A program made the translations under genes and the position numbers. Positions 34,468-47,044 of a stretch of DNA of 64,000 nucleotides are shown here, piece after piece. Position 1 is the first letter of the stretch; each line of letters starts with the position of its first letter. Under the pieces are notes generated by a model. The model did no database searches. It was not told where the DNA came from and worked only from the letters and a program-made list of their open reading frames with translations. The DNA comes from Cynocephalus volans (lineage: Eukaryota; Chordata; Mammalia; Dermoptera; Cynocephalidae): positions 87,056,501 to 87,120,500 of the forward strand of contig NC_084467.1 in the NCBI RefSeq assembly GCF_027409185.1. Direction: 5' to 3'.

Positions 34468-35547
34468 GAGAAAACTCCATGCTGTTTTCCAAAGTGGTTG
34501 TACTAATTTATAGTCCCACCAACAGTGCAGGAGTGTTCCTTTCTCTCCACATCCTCTCCAGCATTTGTTATTCACTGTCTTTTTGATTATAGCCAGTCTA
34601 ACTGGGGTGAGGTGGTATCTCAATGTGGTTTTAATTTGCATTTCCCTGATGACTAGTGATGTTGAGCATTTTTTCATGTACCTGTTGGCCATTTGTATGT
34701 CTTCCTTTGAAAAATGTCTATTAAGCTCCTTTGTCCATTTTTTTATTGGGTTATTTGTTTTCTCACTGTGTAATTGCTTGATATTAATCTCTTGTCAGAT
34801 GCATAGTTAGCAAAAATTTTCTCCCACTCTGTAGGTTGTCATTTCACTCTGTTTATTGTTCCCTTTGCTGTGCAGAAGCTATGGAAAACAGTATAGAGGT
34901 TTCTCAAACAACTACAGATAAATCTTCCATATGATTCAGCAATCCCACTTCTGGGTAAATACCCAGAAGGATGGAAATCTTCATGTCAAAGGGATACCTG
35001 CAGTCCCATGTTCATCACAGCTCTGTTTACAATAGACAAGACATGGAACCAACCTAAATGTCCATTGATGGATGACTGGATAAGGAAAATGTGGTATATT
35101 TACACCATGGAATACTACTCTGCCATAAAAAAGAATGAAATTCTCCCATTTGCAACAACATGGATGAGCTTGGAGAAACTTATGTTGATTGACATAAGCA
35201 AAGCACAGAGGGATAAATACCACATGTCCTCACTCGTAAGTGGGAACTAAGAGAGAAAGAAAGAAGGAAAGAAACACCAGAGTGGTGTGTTGGACTTGCA
35301 CAGGGAGAGAACATACATAGGGATATACACTGTGGAGTTGGGGGAAAGGGGGCGGGGGAGGGAGGTTGGGGACAATTGGGTGGGGGACATGGGGTACAAA
35401 TGCAATTTGTGGTAATGGGTATGCTGCCAGTATGGATCTGGCCTTCACGTCTTGGGCACGAGGGGTGACAATCAGCTTTGTATCTCATGAATATTCACAA
35501 CCAATAATAAATAAATAAAATGTTTTTCTTAAAAAAAAAAAAAAAAA
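34468..35547. mobile_element. LINE-1 with 5' inversion (twin-primed)
   Basis: From 34468 to about 34877 the minus strand encodes ORF2 sequence ([29 protein letters not shown]). At about 34878 the orientation flips and the plus strand continues (TMEYYSAIKKNEILPFATTW at 35102 on) to the stop near 35250, a 3' UTR and a 17-A tail at 35531-35547. The two blocks meet in the same ORF2 region and share about 27 bases, the known signature of twin priming. Flanks AGGAAGGAGATGGAG (34456) and GGAGGAGGAAGGTGGAG (35548) may be a degenerate target duplication. Confidence 0.92.
35340..35394 (+). other. G-rich 3' UTR tract of the twin-primed L1
   Basis: Multiple G3-G5 runs (GGGGGAAAGGGGGCGGGGGA and on). Similar in kind to 30438-30552, but the 3' UTR sequence after it is different, so the two L1s belong to different 3' UTR lineages. 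Confidence 0.8.
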
Positions 35548-35864
35548 GGAGGAGGAAGGTGGAGAGTATAAACCCCCGCCTCTCCTCTCCCACACCCACT
35601 CACTTCTGTTCCTCACATTGAGAAGCTCTGGGTTTAGGGCACACAAGTTGTCCAATATGTCAAAAGCTACCTTTCTGCTTAGTACCTGCCCTGCACCTCA
35701 CATCACAGCCTCAGCCTCAGCCCCGGCTTTGGGGGAGGAGGAATCTCTTTCTCACTTTGCTACCCAGTATTTTGTTCATAACTATTATAAAAAGGGCCTT
35801 CATTTTTGTATTGAAATAAAAACTTCTTTGCTAGTTTATGAGGGATAGAAATATTCTTTCCTCT

Positions 35865-36150
35865 TTGTAATCTCAGTGCCTAGAATGGTGCTTGGCTTAC
35901 TCTCAACAACTAGCTAATCATTAATAAATGTTAAGATGTCCTGAATGCTTACTACTTGTACCTGTCAGAAGCTGTTCTAAGTGCTTTACATGTATTCAAT
36001 CAAGTAATCCAGATAGTCCCATGACATTGGTACTTACCAGTAGAGGTAACTGAGACATAGAAAGGGTAAGTAACTTGCCCATGAACTTCAGGCTAATGCA
36101 ATGAAGCAAGGATTCAGACTCAAGCAGTCCAGCTACAAAGCCCATGCTCC
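35865..36150. repeat. L2 3' end (plus) next to MIR (minus)
   Basis: AGTGCCTAGAATGGTGCTTG near 35876 matches the L2 3' end. From about 35945 GAAGCTGTTCTAAGTGCTTT, CAGTAGAGGTAACTGAGACA and GTAACTTGCCCATGAACTTC match the MIR reverse complement. Confidence 0.7.
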
Positions 36151-36339
36151 GACAAGATTGCATGTGCAGAAGTCAGAGGATCCTCCTCACTACTTCAGTC
36201 TAGGAGAGGGGACGGGGCTTGAGGAGTCTTCCAGCAGAGGTACGAGCATGCTCCAAGGAGGAACTGGAAGGGCTGAAAATAACTCAGTGTGGGGGAAGGG
36301 GTGGGGGTGCACGCAGAGAGGGGAGTGACAGGAAATTAG

Positions 36340-36660
36340 ACCAAAGAGGTACAGGGGCCAGGTTACAAAAGGCTTTGTGTGTCAAGTGAAGGAGTTTAGA
36401 TTTTTATTAAAAGGAAAATGGGAAGCCATTAAAGAGACATGAGAAAATAATAGGAGTACCTCTGAATTTTAAAATGTCACTTTGGCTGAAGTGCCTCCAA
36501 GTGTTGGAGCATCATTTCCTGAGCTGGAGCAATGGCTGCAGTTATGAAAAGAATGGAATATTCAGGAAGTTGTACTGCTGAGGTTTGTTGGTTAATTGGA
36601 TGAGTGTTTGTATACACTGATGAGTCCGAAGTGAGTGGAGGTCACTGGTGGAAGTGGACA
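36340..36660 (-). repeat. L2-clade LINE region, antisense
   Basis: GGGGCCAGGTTACAAAAGGC, GGGAAGCCATTAAAGAGACA, CACTTTGGCTGAAGTG and AGCTGGAGCAATGGCTGCAG resemble the long conserved antisense L2-type consensus. Boundaries are approximate. Confidence 0.55.
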
Positions 36661-36954
36661 GCCACATGAGGGAGGAGGAAAGCATGACTGGCCCAGGGCC
36701 TCGGCAACCAACATAAGCTTCTAATCAGAAAATCTATATTCCCACCTGGAGCAGCAATTATGTTCAGACATACACCAAGAATCAAACTATTTTACCTGCT
36801 TTCTCATGGAAACACTGTACGTCATGGTAGTCCTGCAGCACTATTAGTATTCTATTTTAAGTACGCAATGGGTTAAACAGGTTTTTGAAAGCTGAGCTAG
36901 GTACCAAAACTACACGCATGACATGATAACAGTTTCAAACAACTGAGTTAGAAC

Positions 36955-37075
36955 ACTAGCCTGGACCTCCGTGAGGACAGGAGTGATAGTGTTTTGTTCC
37001 CTACTCTCTATTCAGCCTCTAGCGTAGGGTTAGGAATATACAAAGCGCTCAATGAATGAATGAGTGAATATACTG
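36955..37075 (+). repeat. L2 LINE 3' end
   Basis: CTAGCCTGGACCTCCGTGAG, TCTAGCGTAGGGTTAGGAAT and GCGCTCAATGAATGAATGAG match the L2 3' end. Confidence 0.75.
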
Positions 37076-37384
37076 CTCGGGAGAACTGGGCTTATGTCTA
37101 TATTATACTGGTAATATCTAATTAGAACAAAAATACACACAAAACGTATAGCAAATTCCACATGAATAATCTAACTGTGTGACTTCTCAGCCTTATGTGT
37201 TAATTTAGCTTTTTGTTTTAAAGAGTGTAGTAGTTATTATATTTTGGAAATGACCTCTAAAAAGCTGTAAATTTTCCAGGAATCAACTGATTTTCTGAAA
37301 AATCAATGCATTTGACAGGTTGAGGTAAAGGAATCTATATTTTTCTCCTCTCTACCCTGAGGTAAGCAGTAAGCACCCATATTA

Positions 37385-37530
37385 GGCAGCTGTGGTAAGT
37401 GGATCACGCCTCAGGTGGAATCAGAGGATCTGAGTTCCAGTCCTAACCCTCCAGTACAATAGGGCTAGGATAATAGGTGAGTGACTTATCCTTCCTGAGC
37501 CTTAGTTTCTTCATTGGTCGAATGTGGAGG
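37385..37530 (+). repeat. MIR SINE fragment
   Basis: GGATCTGAGTTCCAGTCCTA, GAGTGACTTATCCTTCCTGA and GCCTTAGTTTCTTCATTGGT follow MIR order. Confidence 0.7.
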
Positions 37531-38519
37531 GTAGCGATGTCTGATTTGCTACAGCTTCACAATCCCTTATCCAAACCCTTAAGTAGAAAAGTATTTCAGA
37601 ATTCAGAACTCTTTAGGATTTTAGAAAGGTGATATGATTCATGTACTGCTCATTACATGCTACCCCCAGTGAGATCAGATGCTGCACCCTGCAATAAAGC
37701 AGATTCACACTTCCATATCAAAGCATATGGAGATTCACAGTAAGTAGAAGTAAAGCATGATAAGCAGCCTCACATTAATTTACCCAATAAATTCAGGTCA
37801 GATCAGGTTTTTCCATCCAGAAACAAACACAATAATGAACAACTTTGCCTTGATAGGCCCTGTTTTGTTTTGTTTTTTTTTTTTCAATTTAAGAATTGAG
37901 AATAAAGGATTGTGAAACTAAGCTGTTTTGAGGAACAGATGAGATTATGACACTGACTGAATGCAGAGATGAGGAGCTGAGCTTCACATAACCAAAGCTG
38001 GTGCTGTAACTTCTTGGCAGTTCCAATTACAGCAGAAGGAGGGACGTGACCCTAACTGAACAGGTAGGGGTTCCAATCCAGCTTTGAAAATTGGTTAAGT
38101 ACTAAGACATGTTGACCATTCAAACAGCAGAAATTTGGTTGATTTGGGCAGACCTTTCCCTGCAAAGGGGTAGCCAGTGTTGAGGGTGCATTTGAGGCAT
38201 GTAGCAAGGGAGCAAAGGCACCAAGGGGATGCCTCTTCTGCTTTGCTGGGACCTGGAACTTGGGTGGCAGGAGGCCACAGATGAGAAAGCAGAGGCAGGA
38301 GTGTGCTTGCAGATAGACAGAAGCCAGTGGATGGCAAGCTTGTCACCCCCCAGGGCCAAATACAGCAAGAAGGGGAAGCAGACTGCATGTTCCTCTGCAG
38401 ACAAGAAAAGATTTCCTAGAATACCACTGAAAACAGAGTATATGCAGATAAAGTTATTGACTAAAAGCTTAAAAAATGGCCTGAGGCTTCATGAGCAGGA
38501 AAGAGATGTAGATAGAATT

Positions 38520-38660
38520 CATTCATTCATTCCCTCATTTATTCATTTTTAATTAACATTTATCATGCCTTCGCTGTGTCCTGGATATTGGGCTTGGGCT
38601 AGGGACGTAGAGATAGGAAAGTCTGTCATTGCTGACCTCAAGGAGCTCAGTCTCAGAGAA
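38520..38660 (-). repeat. L2 LINE 3' end, antisense
   Basis: TTCATTCATTCCCTCATTTA, TGTCCTGGATATTGGGCTTG and GACCTCAAGGAGCTCAGTCT match the L2 reverse complement. Confidence 0.7.
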
Positions 38661-39429
38661 AAGAGAGACATGTAAAAAGATTAATTAATAATTGAGGTGT
38701 GTGTTCAGGAGCACAAAACACAAAGAATTCACAGGAAACAGAAGTCAGATTGATCAGTCTGAGTATAAAAAGACCCTTATCTTGCCTCAAGAAAAACTGA
38801 AGCAACAACCAACCCAGACGTGGGAGGAGGGTCAGCAAAGCTTCCTGTGGGGGCTCTTTTTAGGAGAGATTGAAAGATGAGGACACAGGAGAAGAAGGAG
38901 GGAGAGAAAGGGAATTTACGGCAGTGAGAAAAGAGGAAATACCTTTTTAGAACCTCAAGGAGAGGGTTACAAATTCACTTACCTTAAGGGAAACTCAGGT
39001 AATATAAATGAGCCACGGTGTCCAGAGTAAAGACCAAAAGCAAAAGCCCAGTGATATAAGGTAGATGGCCCTGGCCTTGTGCTGAGGAGACAGTGAGGGA
39101 GGACTGAAACCCACAAGAGAGAACAGGTAGGTGACAAGGAAGCAGAGCTCGGCTCCAACCAGTTACTGCCATTATTGAACCTAAGTCCAAGGCCACCACA
39201 TCATTAATATTTTAAGAATAAGTAGACATATAATTCTAATAAAAAATTTACCAATTTTAAAAGCTTGGCAAGAACTTAAATTTTAAAAATGCACTAGACA
39301 AATACTAACATATATGCTATTTGGATTAGGCACGCACCGCTAATTCACCTCCCTAAAGGGGAGAGCGAGAGCGTGAAAAGCTCACAAGAGGGCAAGTGCT
39401 TAGGTAAATTCCCACCACATTCAGGAAAA

Positions 39430-40345
39430 GGTTCCAGCTTTTAAGCAGGATGTATAAAGCCCTTACTGACACGGCCTCTCATTGTTTTTCCAGCCTCATC
39501 CTGACACTCCGTCTGCAGAATCGATGCTCTAGCCATGCTAAACTGCTTATCATTTGCTCCAAGAGAGCCATGGTCTCTACCATCTTATCTTTCTGATTCC
39601 CTGTAGTGGTTTGAATAGTGGCTCCTAAAAAGATATGTCCAAGTCCTACTCCCTGCACCCTGTGAATGTCACCTTATCGAAAAAAGGGTCTTTGCAGATG
39701 TAGTCAAGTTAAGAATCTCAGGATGAAACAATTCTGGATTCTGGGTGGGTCTTAAATCCAATAGAAGTGTCCTTAAAAGAAGAGGAGGAAACACAGGCAG
39801 AAGAGAATGGGGGATGTAAAGGAAAATGCCATTTGAATGTGGCCCTGCGGCGGCAGAGATGGGAGTTATGCTACCGCAAGCCAAGGAACACCTAGAGCCA
39901 CCAGCGGCTGGAATATCCAAGGAAGGATTCTCCCCTAGAGCCTTCAGAGGGAACGTGGCCCTGCTGGAATCTTGCTTTTGGATTTCTGGCCTCCAGAATG
40001 GTGAGAGGATAAATTTCTGTTGTTTTAAGCCAACAAGTTTGTGGTAATTTGCTGTGGCAGCCTGAGGAAATGAATGTACTCCTCAGCCACCCACCATCCT
40101 GGCCTGTCCCTGAGATATCACTTCTGTCTCCTGGAAACCTTCTGGCTGCCCCATCTCCCTGTGCCCACCTATGAAAGCACTTATGAAACATCTCATTGGC
40201 AGTGTTGGGTAGTTCAGCTCCTCACCCCCAACTGCATCTGGGTGTTGAGCACCCTCAGAGCAAGGGGTGAGTGTCTTTGTCTTTGAATTCTCAGACTTCC
40301 TATGTGCTCAGGAATTGTTAAACTGACCAATAAATAAGTGAATCA
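39430..40345 (+). repeat. L2 LINE 3' region, split by an LTR
   Basis: The left part (39430-39606: AAGCCCTTACTGACACGGCC, TAGCCATGCTAAACTGCTTA) and right part (40078-40345: CTGGAAACCTTCTGGCTGCC, CACTTATGAAACATCTCATT, AGCAAGGGGTGAGTGTCTTT) form one L2 body in order, with the LTR between them. Confidence 0.7.
39607..40077 (+). mobile_element. Solitary LTR-like element inside an L2
   Basis: GGGTCTTTGCAGATGTAGTC, GTCCTTAAAAGAAGAGGAGG, TTCTGGCCTCCAGAATGGTG and TGTTTTAAGCCAACAAGTTT follow the body and right end of a common mammalian LTR type of about 470 bp. The short frames at 39669-40191 fall within it and are not genes. Confidence 0.8.
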
Positions 40346-40954
40346 ACTGCTGTTTTGGAATTTAACCAACTTATCTTTGTTTAACTTTATAACCTACATT
40401 TCTTCTCTAAAATGTGCTCTAAGAACTATAAATTGATATAAAAATAAAATGAAATCAAAATTTGTATATTTTGAGCTCTCTTAGAAATTTCTTATTGGAC
40501 ACTAAGATAATTGATGACAGTAAAAAACGGAAAAACCTAACCTAGATCCGTGAATGTAAAGGAAAAGATAAAGAAAAAAGAAGAAAAATCCTGGCAATTG
40601 TGTGTAACCATCCTGGGAACAGTGTGTAACCACCAGTCAATAAAAATAATAGAATGATGTGTCTGATAAAACAACTAAGTAAGCAAACCACAAGCAAACA
40701 AAACCTAATGCTATGTTTGGTTCATTGCCACTGGATTAATTTTTGAAGTGTTTGTATAAATATTAGGTCTTCGAAATACCTTAATAACTACATTTGTAAA
40801 GCAATTCATGGTTCATACAATTACAGAATTTTAAACGTGGAAGAAAGTTTACAGAAAATCCAGATGCTTCTAAACTTCCGTGAGTTCCTGGGAAACTCAC
40901 AGAGGGGCTTTTAGAGCCAGTACGAGATGGGGAGTGGATTACATGATTGTATGT

Positions 40955-41130
40955 TATAGCACTGGTTACATAACTTGCAGGGCCTAGTGCAAAATAAAAA
41001 TGAGAGATCTCGTGTTCAAAAATCATTAACAATTACAAAATGATAACACAGAGCATTAAACCAAGCACGGGGCCCTCCTGAGCACAGGCCCTGAGTGACT
41101 GCACAGGTTACATAGGAGCTGGCCTTGAAT
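40955..41130. repeat. Old DNA-element-like repeat (weak)
   Basis: CTTGCAGGGCCTAGTGCAAA, GCATTAAACCAAGCACGGGG and GACTGCACAGGTTACATAGG resemble a nonautonomous hAT-type element. A related piece may lie at 51520-51560. Family not assigned. Confidence 0.4.
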
Positions 41131-41864
41131 GTTATGATCTCCACTTCAGAAAGTTATTTGGGAAATTACCTAAATAATGAATGGATTACAACCAGCAAAA
41201 GGAGAAGCTATTAGGAAATTTTTATTAGTAATCTAGTCTAGTGATGATGAGCACATAAATCAAGCCTGTACGAGTGGGAGTAGAGAGAAGTTTTATCATC
41301 CTAAAGTAATCCTTCCTATGAGGATTCACCTTTACTACTAAATTTTCTCTATTTTAACTACATTTGTTATAACTCCAAAGTTATGATCTCAACACCATAG
41401 AGCTTCATGAAATAAAATTTCCCAATAAGAAAACTCTATCAGATAAGGAAAACCAATATTAAGAATGAGTTAAATGTCCCCATGATTCTATGTTGAAAAT
41501 AGCTCAGCTGAATTAGTGGGTGTTATTGTAAGTTAAACTTAATAGCAATGAATATGAGAACACAGGGGTCATTAAGAACACTTAAATATAAGAAATATGC
41601 CTGATTTATGTGCAGTGGCTTCCTTTAGTGTTTCTCCTCTGGTGAGTGTGCTATAATCTCTTGCTCACTTTTTATGAGGAAGCCAGCGGTGCTAGAACAC
41701 TGCATTATGCCACAGCCCTGTGAGTGGCAAAGGACCATGCTGGGAATCTATGACACATTAGTCCCTGAATAAAGGGCCCAGGTTAAGGGACCTGGAATTC
41801 TGACCATCAGCCACCCCAGAGTGTGCACTTGAGTTTACTGGTGGCCTCAGGGAGGCAGTGAAAT

Positions 41865-42095
41865 GGGGCAGTTCAGAGAGCACACTTGCGAGGCATTCTG
41901 GATTCAGATCCTGGCTCCAGCATACACCAGGTGTTACTGGTTGGGAAAATTACTAAATTTCTCTGAGCCTCAGTTTTATCATCTTAAATTTGGGAATTAT
42001 AATAGTACCTATGGTATACGACTGTCAGAATTAAGTGAGATAATTTATGTAAAGCATTTAGCACAGAACTGGCATCCATAGTAGAGGAAAGCTAT
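41865..42095 (+). repeat. MIR SINE, nearly complete
   Basis: GGATTCAGATCCTGGCTCCA, CTCTGAGCCTCAGTTTTATC, AATAGTACCTATGGTATACG and GTAAAGCATTTAGCACAGAA follow MIR order. Confidence 0.88.
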
Positions 42096-43139
42096 TTATC
42101 ATTCAACTGTTTACACAGATACAGTGTACCTTTTCTAGGAAAAATGAGACTCAGAGGATTTTAAGTTTTAGGGCTTTTTAGAGTGTATAAAGAGTATTCT
42201 AAAGTTGGCTGCTGCAGGGTCCAAGGCTCTGCAGTGGAGAATGTGGAGAAGATGGCCATGTGACTCAGCTAGGGACAGGAACCTCACCAGCCAGCATCTC
42301 CAAATCCAACTCAGTTATCTCCATGTCCAGAGGCACGTTAGGGTACCTGGGATTGTTTATGGGTATGGAGCAGGACCTCCTGATCCTCAGGATGTGCATG
42401 GATCCTTTTCAGGCAGAATCTACAACTGTGGAATGATTCAAAGTTTTCCCAATTGAGGTTAGAGTGGTGAAGAGGTTCAGTAGGAGGGCATGTGGGGTCT
42501 TGTATAGATGTCATGTGTATCCCCACTACCTGTCTTGGATCTAATAGAATTGTCAGAGAAAAATGCAAATGATTAATTTTTTAAGGAACTAGACCTATTT
42601 ATTCAGAACAATAAATCCAGTGCTCATGTAGGCATAGCCTCTAAGGCTTGAGTATTTTGCTCTGAATAATACTTTGAGACTATAGACTTACTAGGGGTCA
42701 AGGGCAAGACATTTATTTAAAAAACTCTTAGTTCCAAATAATGAGAACTTAATACATGGTTGTAGTTGCTTGAACCAATCAACATACTTTCCTAAGTCTG
42801 GATTATATTCACACCATGGCTGACATTGTGCTGGCTATAAAGAAATAGTCTCTGAGCTCAGCAAATTTATAATCTACATAAGGCAGGAATACACTAGTAA
42901 CAATGAAACCAGGCTTATTTTTCAGTGTTTTAAGTGCTACAATACTAAGGCCTTCAGTGATCAGAACACGGACAGTAGCATAGTAATGATGGGCAGGAGC
43001 AGAATCTGCCCCAAGTGCAAGCAATAACAGTGCAATAATAAAACCTACTAAATGTCTGTCTGCTCCTTCCTACTGCCATGCTTTGGCAATTCCAAACAAT
43101 ATTAGTGATAACATATTCCTGTCCTCCACAATCTTTTGT

Positions 43140-43690
43140 TGGTTGTGGCAGGTGGTATTCTCCAAAGATGTCTCCCACCCCTTGCTTCCTTACAATCCTC
43201 CATTGAGAGGTGGAGTCCAATTTCCCTCCCTCTGAATCTGGGCAGTCCTGTGACTTGCTCGTAACAACAAAATGCAGCAGATGTGACGCTATGAACTCAT
43301 AAAAGCAGATGAACTTGTACCTAGTTCACTAGAACACTGGTGGTTGGAGCCTTGTAAGAAGCTGGACTCCCTGTAACTGCCATGCTATAAGGAAGCCAAG
43401 ACATATGGAAAGATCACGCGAAGGCAGCCCTGGTCTTCACCTTCTCCCTATGCAGGTGAGGAAAGGTAAATGGGCAATCCAGATGACTCCATGCCCTCGT
43501 TATCAAGTCACCCTTTGAGTCAGCTTTTAGTCTTCCCAGTTGATGCTGAAAACATCATGGAGTGGAGACAAGGTAGCCACCCTGTGCCTTTTTCAAATAT
43601 CTGACCTACAGACTCTCTGTGAGCATAGTAAAATGGTCATTTTATGCCAAGTTTAGGGTGGTTTGTTATAGTATTTGGAAATGGAACAAT
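43140..43690 (+). mobile_element. MaLR LTR (MLT1-like)
   Basis: GTGGCAGGTGGTATTCTCCA, CTGAATCTGGGCAGTCCTGT, CCATGCTATAAGGAAGCCAA, GAAAACATCATGGAGTGGAG and GTAAAATGGTCATTTTATGC follow the MLT1-type LTR order over about 550 bp. No internal region adjoins it. Confidence 0.75.
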
Positions 43691-44219
43691 GGTTTAAGTG
43701 GGAATACTTGCTGCAGTCACATAGATTGGAATTATGTAATAAAAATGTGCGAGTAAAAGTACTATTCTTTGCATTTATGTAATAGCATATATGTAAGCTT
43801 CAAATTGGCACATTTTTATTTCATAACATCTAATAAATATTGTATTATACATAGAAGTTAATTCAAAGAACTCCCAGCTATTCAACTGTCTCCTCACATG
43901 TGGACTCCGCTACACATATGCATCTGGAGAGTCACTTTGTAAAGGCTAGGAACCATTCAAGTATACTTTGGCCACAGTGTCTCCAACCCCTATGGTGCTA
44001 CATTTAAACAGTAGATTTGATGAAAAAATATACAAACAACACAATAGCATAATACTGTAACTGCAAAGATGAAGAGAGAGAATCTGAGTTATTTCAATTC
44101 TCTTCCAATGTATGTGACTACCTGGAGTTTTTATTTATATCTAAAACTTACAACAATGAAAAAATGTGAAGGAAAAGTATAGCATTTTGCTGGATAAGTA
44201 CAAATTGTAGTTCATACAT

Positions 44220-44400
44220 GAAATAGCATACTGAATATATCTTTAAAATGAAAATATATTTATATAGATATAAATATACTCATTTAAAATGTATTTAATT
44301 TAAAAAATATATTATTTTTATAAATTCTTTTTATTTTAAAACTCAAAAATGTATTTAAAAAGTAACATTATTATCACATAACTATTACTGAAAATAATTT
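44220..44400. repeat. AT-rich low-complexity region
   Basis: About 180 bases with very little G or C, built of ATATTTATA and AAAATGTATTTA phrases; no periodic unit. Confidence 0.75.
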
Positions 44401-44486
44401 TTCTATATAGTGAAAGGGATGCTAAAAATGATTTGCTTTGGTATCAAATATATTAGATGCACCCCTGAAGATGGGCATAATAACTT

Positions 44487-46395
44487 TTCTTTTCAATTTT
44501 ATTTATATTTACTTTTGTAGGGTATATTGTGTTGTTTCAATACATGCAAATACTGCACAATGGTTCACGTAGGGTAGATAGCACAGTTTTCCATCCATAA
44601 GTCTATCTCTTACCTCCCCTCACCCCCGCCAACTCCCTTTCCCTCACAGCCACTGGTAACCATTATTGTATTATTTATTTCTATGAAAACCACAGAAATG
44701 TTTATTTATTATTCATTTTAGATTCCACATATGAGTAAAATCATATGGTATTTGTCTTTCTGTACCTGATTTACTTCACTTAACACGATGGTTTCCAGTT
44801 CCATCCATGTTGCTGCAAGTATCATTTCTTTGTATATCTGAATAGTATTCCATAGTATATATATACCACAGTTTTTAAACCCATTTGTCCATGCATGGGC
44901 ATTTAGGTTGATTCTATCTCTTGGCTACTGTGAATAGCATTGTGATGAAGATGGGAGTGCAGGTGTCTTTTTTGATATTTTGATTTATTTTTCTTTGGGT
45001 ATATACCCAGTAGTCGGATGTCTGGATCATAAAAACTTTTAGTTCTCTGAGGAACCTCCATACTGTTTTCCATAATGGCTGTACCAGTTTACAGTCCCAC
45101 CAATGATATAGGAGGATTCCCTTCTTTCCAGATCCTTGGCAGGATTTGGTATTTTCTGTCTTGTTGATAATAGCCATTCAAATTGGAGTGAGATGATATC
45201 TCGTGGTTTTAATTTGCATTTTGCAGATGATTAGTTATATTGAGCATTTTTGTATGTGCTTGTTGGCCATTTGTATGTCTTCTTTTGAGAAATCTCTATT
45301 CAAGTCCTTTACCCATTTTTAAATTGGGTTATTTGTTTTTTGCTATTGAATTGATATGTAAGGACATGTCCTAGATATTAGCCCCTTGTCTGATGTGTAG
45401 ATTGAAAACACTTTCTCCCATTCTGTAAGTTGTCTCTTCACTTTGTTGATAGTATCACTTGCTGTGCAGAAGCTTTTCAGTTTGATTTAGTCCCATTTGT
45501 GTATTTTTGCTTTAGTTGCCTATGACTTTGTGGTTTGGTTCAAAAAAGCACTACCTATTCCCATTTCATGTAGGATTTCCCCTATATTTTTTTCTAGTGG
45601 TTTCATAGTTTTGGGTCTTAAATTTTGGTCTTTAATCCATTTTGAGTTGATTTTTGTGCTTGGTGTGATATGGGTCTAGTTTCAACCTTCTGCATGTAGA
45701 TATCCAATGTTCCCAGTGCCATTTATAGAAGAGGCTGTCCTTTTCCCACTATATATTCTTAGCACCTTTGTCAAAAGTCAGTTGGCTGTAAGTATGTGGG
45801 TTTGTTTTTGGGCTCTCTATTCTGTCCCATTGGTCTATTTGTCTATTTTTATGCCAATACCATACTATTTTGGTTACTATAGCTTTATAATATATTTTGA
45901 AGTCAGGAAGTGTGATGCCTCCAACTTTGTTCTTTTTGTTCAAGATTTCTTTAGCTATATAAGGTCTTTTGAGGTTCCATACAAATTTTAAGATCATTTT
46001 TTCTATTTCTGTGAAGAATGTCATTAGTGTTTTGATAGGGATTACATTGAATGTATAGATTGCTTTGGGTAATATGGACATTTGATGACATTAATTCTTC
46101 CAACACATGAACATACGACATCTTTCCATTTATTTGCGTCCTCTTCAATTTTTTTTTACCAATGTTTTATAGTTTTCATTGTAGAGGTCTTTTACCTCTG
46201 TTAAATTTATTCACAGGTATTTCATTTTTTATGGTAGCTGTTGTGAATGGGATTACTTTCTTAATTTCTTCTTCTGCTATTTCATTATTGGCATATAGGC
46301 ACGCTATTGATTTTTGTTTGTTGATTTTGTATCTTGCCACTATACTGAATTCACTTACTAGTTCTAGTAATTTTTTGGTGGAGTCTTTGGTGAGG
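44487..46395 (-). mobile_element. LINE-1, 5' truncated (about 1.9 kb), antisense to the window
   Basis: Read on the minus strand the element begins within ORF2 near 46395 (the RT-to-C-terminal part), runs through [20 protein letters not shown] and [20 protein letters not shown], then [20 protein letters not shown], to the ORF2 end near 44750 and a 3' UTR ending in TACAAAAGTAAATATAAATA near 44500. Frameshifts and stops are frequent, so it is older than the 24.8 kb element. The minus-strand orientation is the same as PLPPR5. Confidence 0.92.
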
Positions 46396-46545
46396 AAGTG
46401 TAGTCTTTCTAGAAGTTTCTTTCAGAGAAGAGATGATAGCTTGAATTAACAGAAAGTTTTTGTGGCTGTTAGTTTTGTTTTTTGATGGTGGAAATTTTAA
46501 CATGTCTATATCCCTAAAATGTACATACACTAATAGCATAAGTCC

Positions 46546-46634
46546 CTACATATATATATATATATATATACATATGTATATATATATACATATGTATATA
46601 TATATGTATATATGTGTGTGTGTATATATATATA
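46546..46634. repeat. TA/TATG/TG microsatellite
   Basis: About 90 bases of alternating TA with interspersed CATATG and a TGTGTG stretch. The overlapping frames on both strands rich in Tyr, Ile and His are artefacts of this repeat. Confidence 0.95.
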
Positions 46635-46679
46635 GAAAAATGCTTGATTAATGTATTTGACAAAAGAAAGCAAGCAATA

Positions 46680-46738
46680 AATGTACTGTATGTAAAGTGC
46701 TTAGCACAGTAAGTGTTCAATAATAATAATACTTTTTA
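46680..46738 (+). repeat. MIR 3' end fragment
   Basis: GTAAAGTGCTTAGCACAGTA and AGTGTTCAATAATAATAATA match the MIR 3' end. Confidence 0.6.
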
Positions 46739-47044
46739 TACCCTAAATTTATGTATTATTATAGAGGGATTTCTACTTATTTGAAGTTTTTTGATCCCCT
46801 TTCAAGATTTTCTTTAAATGGCATAAGCCAACAGCTCAAACCGGACTGTGTTCATAAGAAGGTAACCTTTTCAGTAATACAACCAAAGGGGTGTCAAGAA
46901 ATCTCAATTTCAACTATATCTTCAAGGTAGGAGGAGTTTGACATAAGACACTTAAAATGCAAATATGTTTGGATATCACAGAAGATAATACATTGCACTA
47001 TTAACCCCTTGCTGTACATTAGCTTATTAGATCCTCTCTGAGTT

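Noticed and set aside
38095..38552. Overlapping open frames of 94-107 codons on both strands
   Set aside because: No family resemblance, no splice context, and length is within chance for this less AT-rich stretch.
46460..46720. Open frames on both strands rich in Tyr, Ile and His
   Set aside because: They come from the TA/TATG microsatellite.
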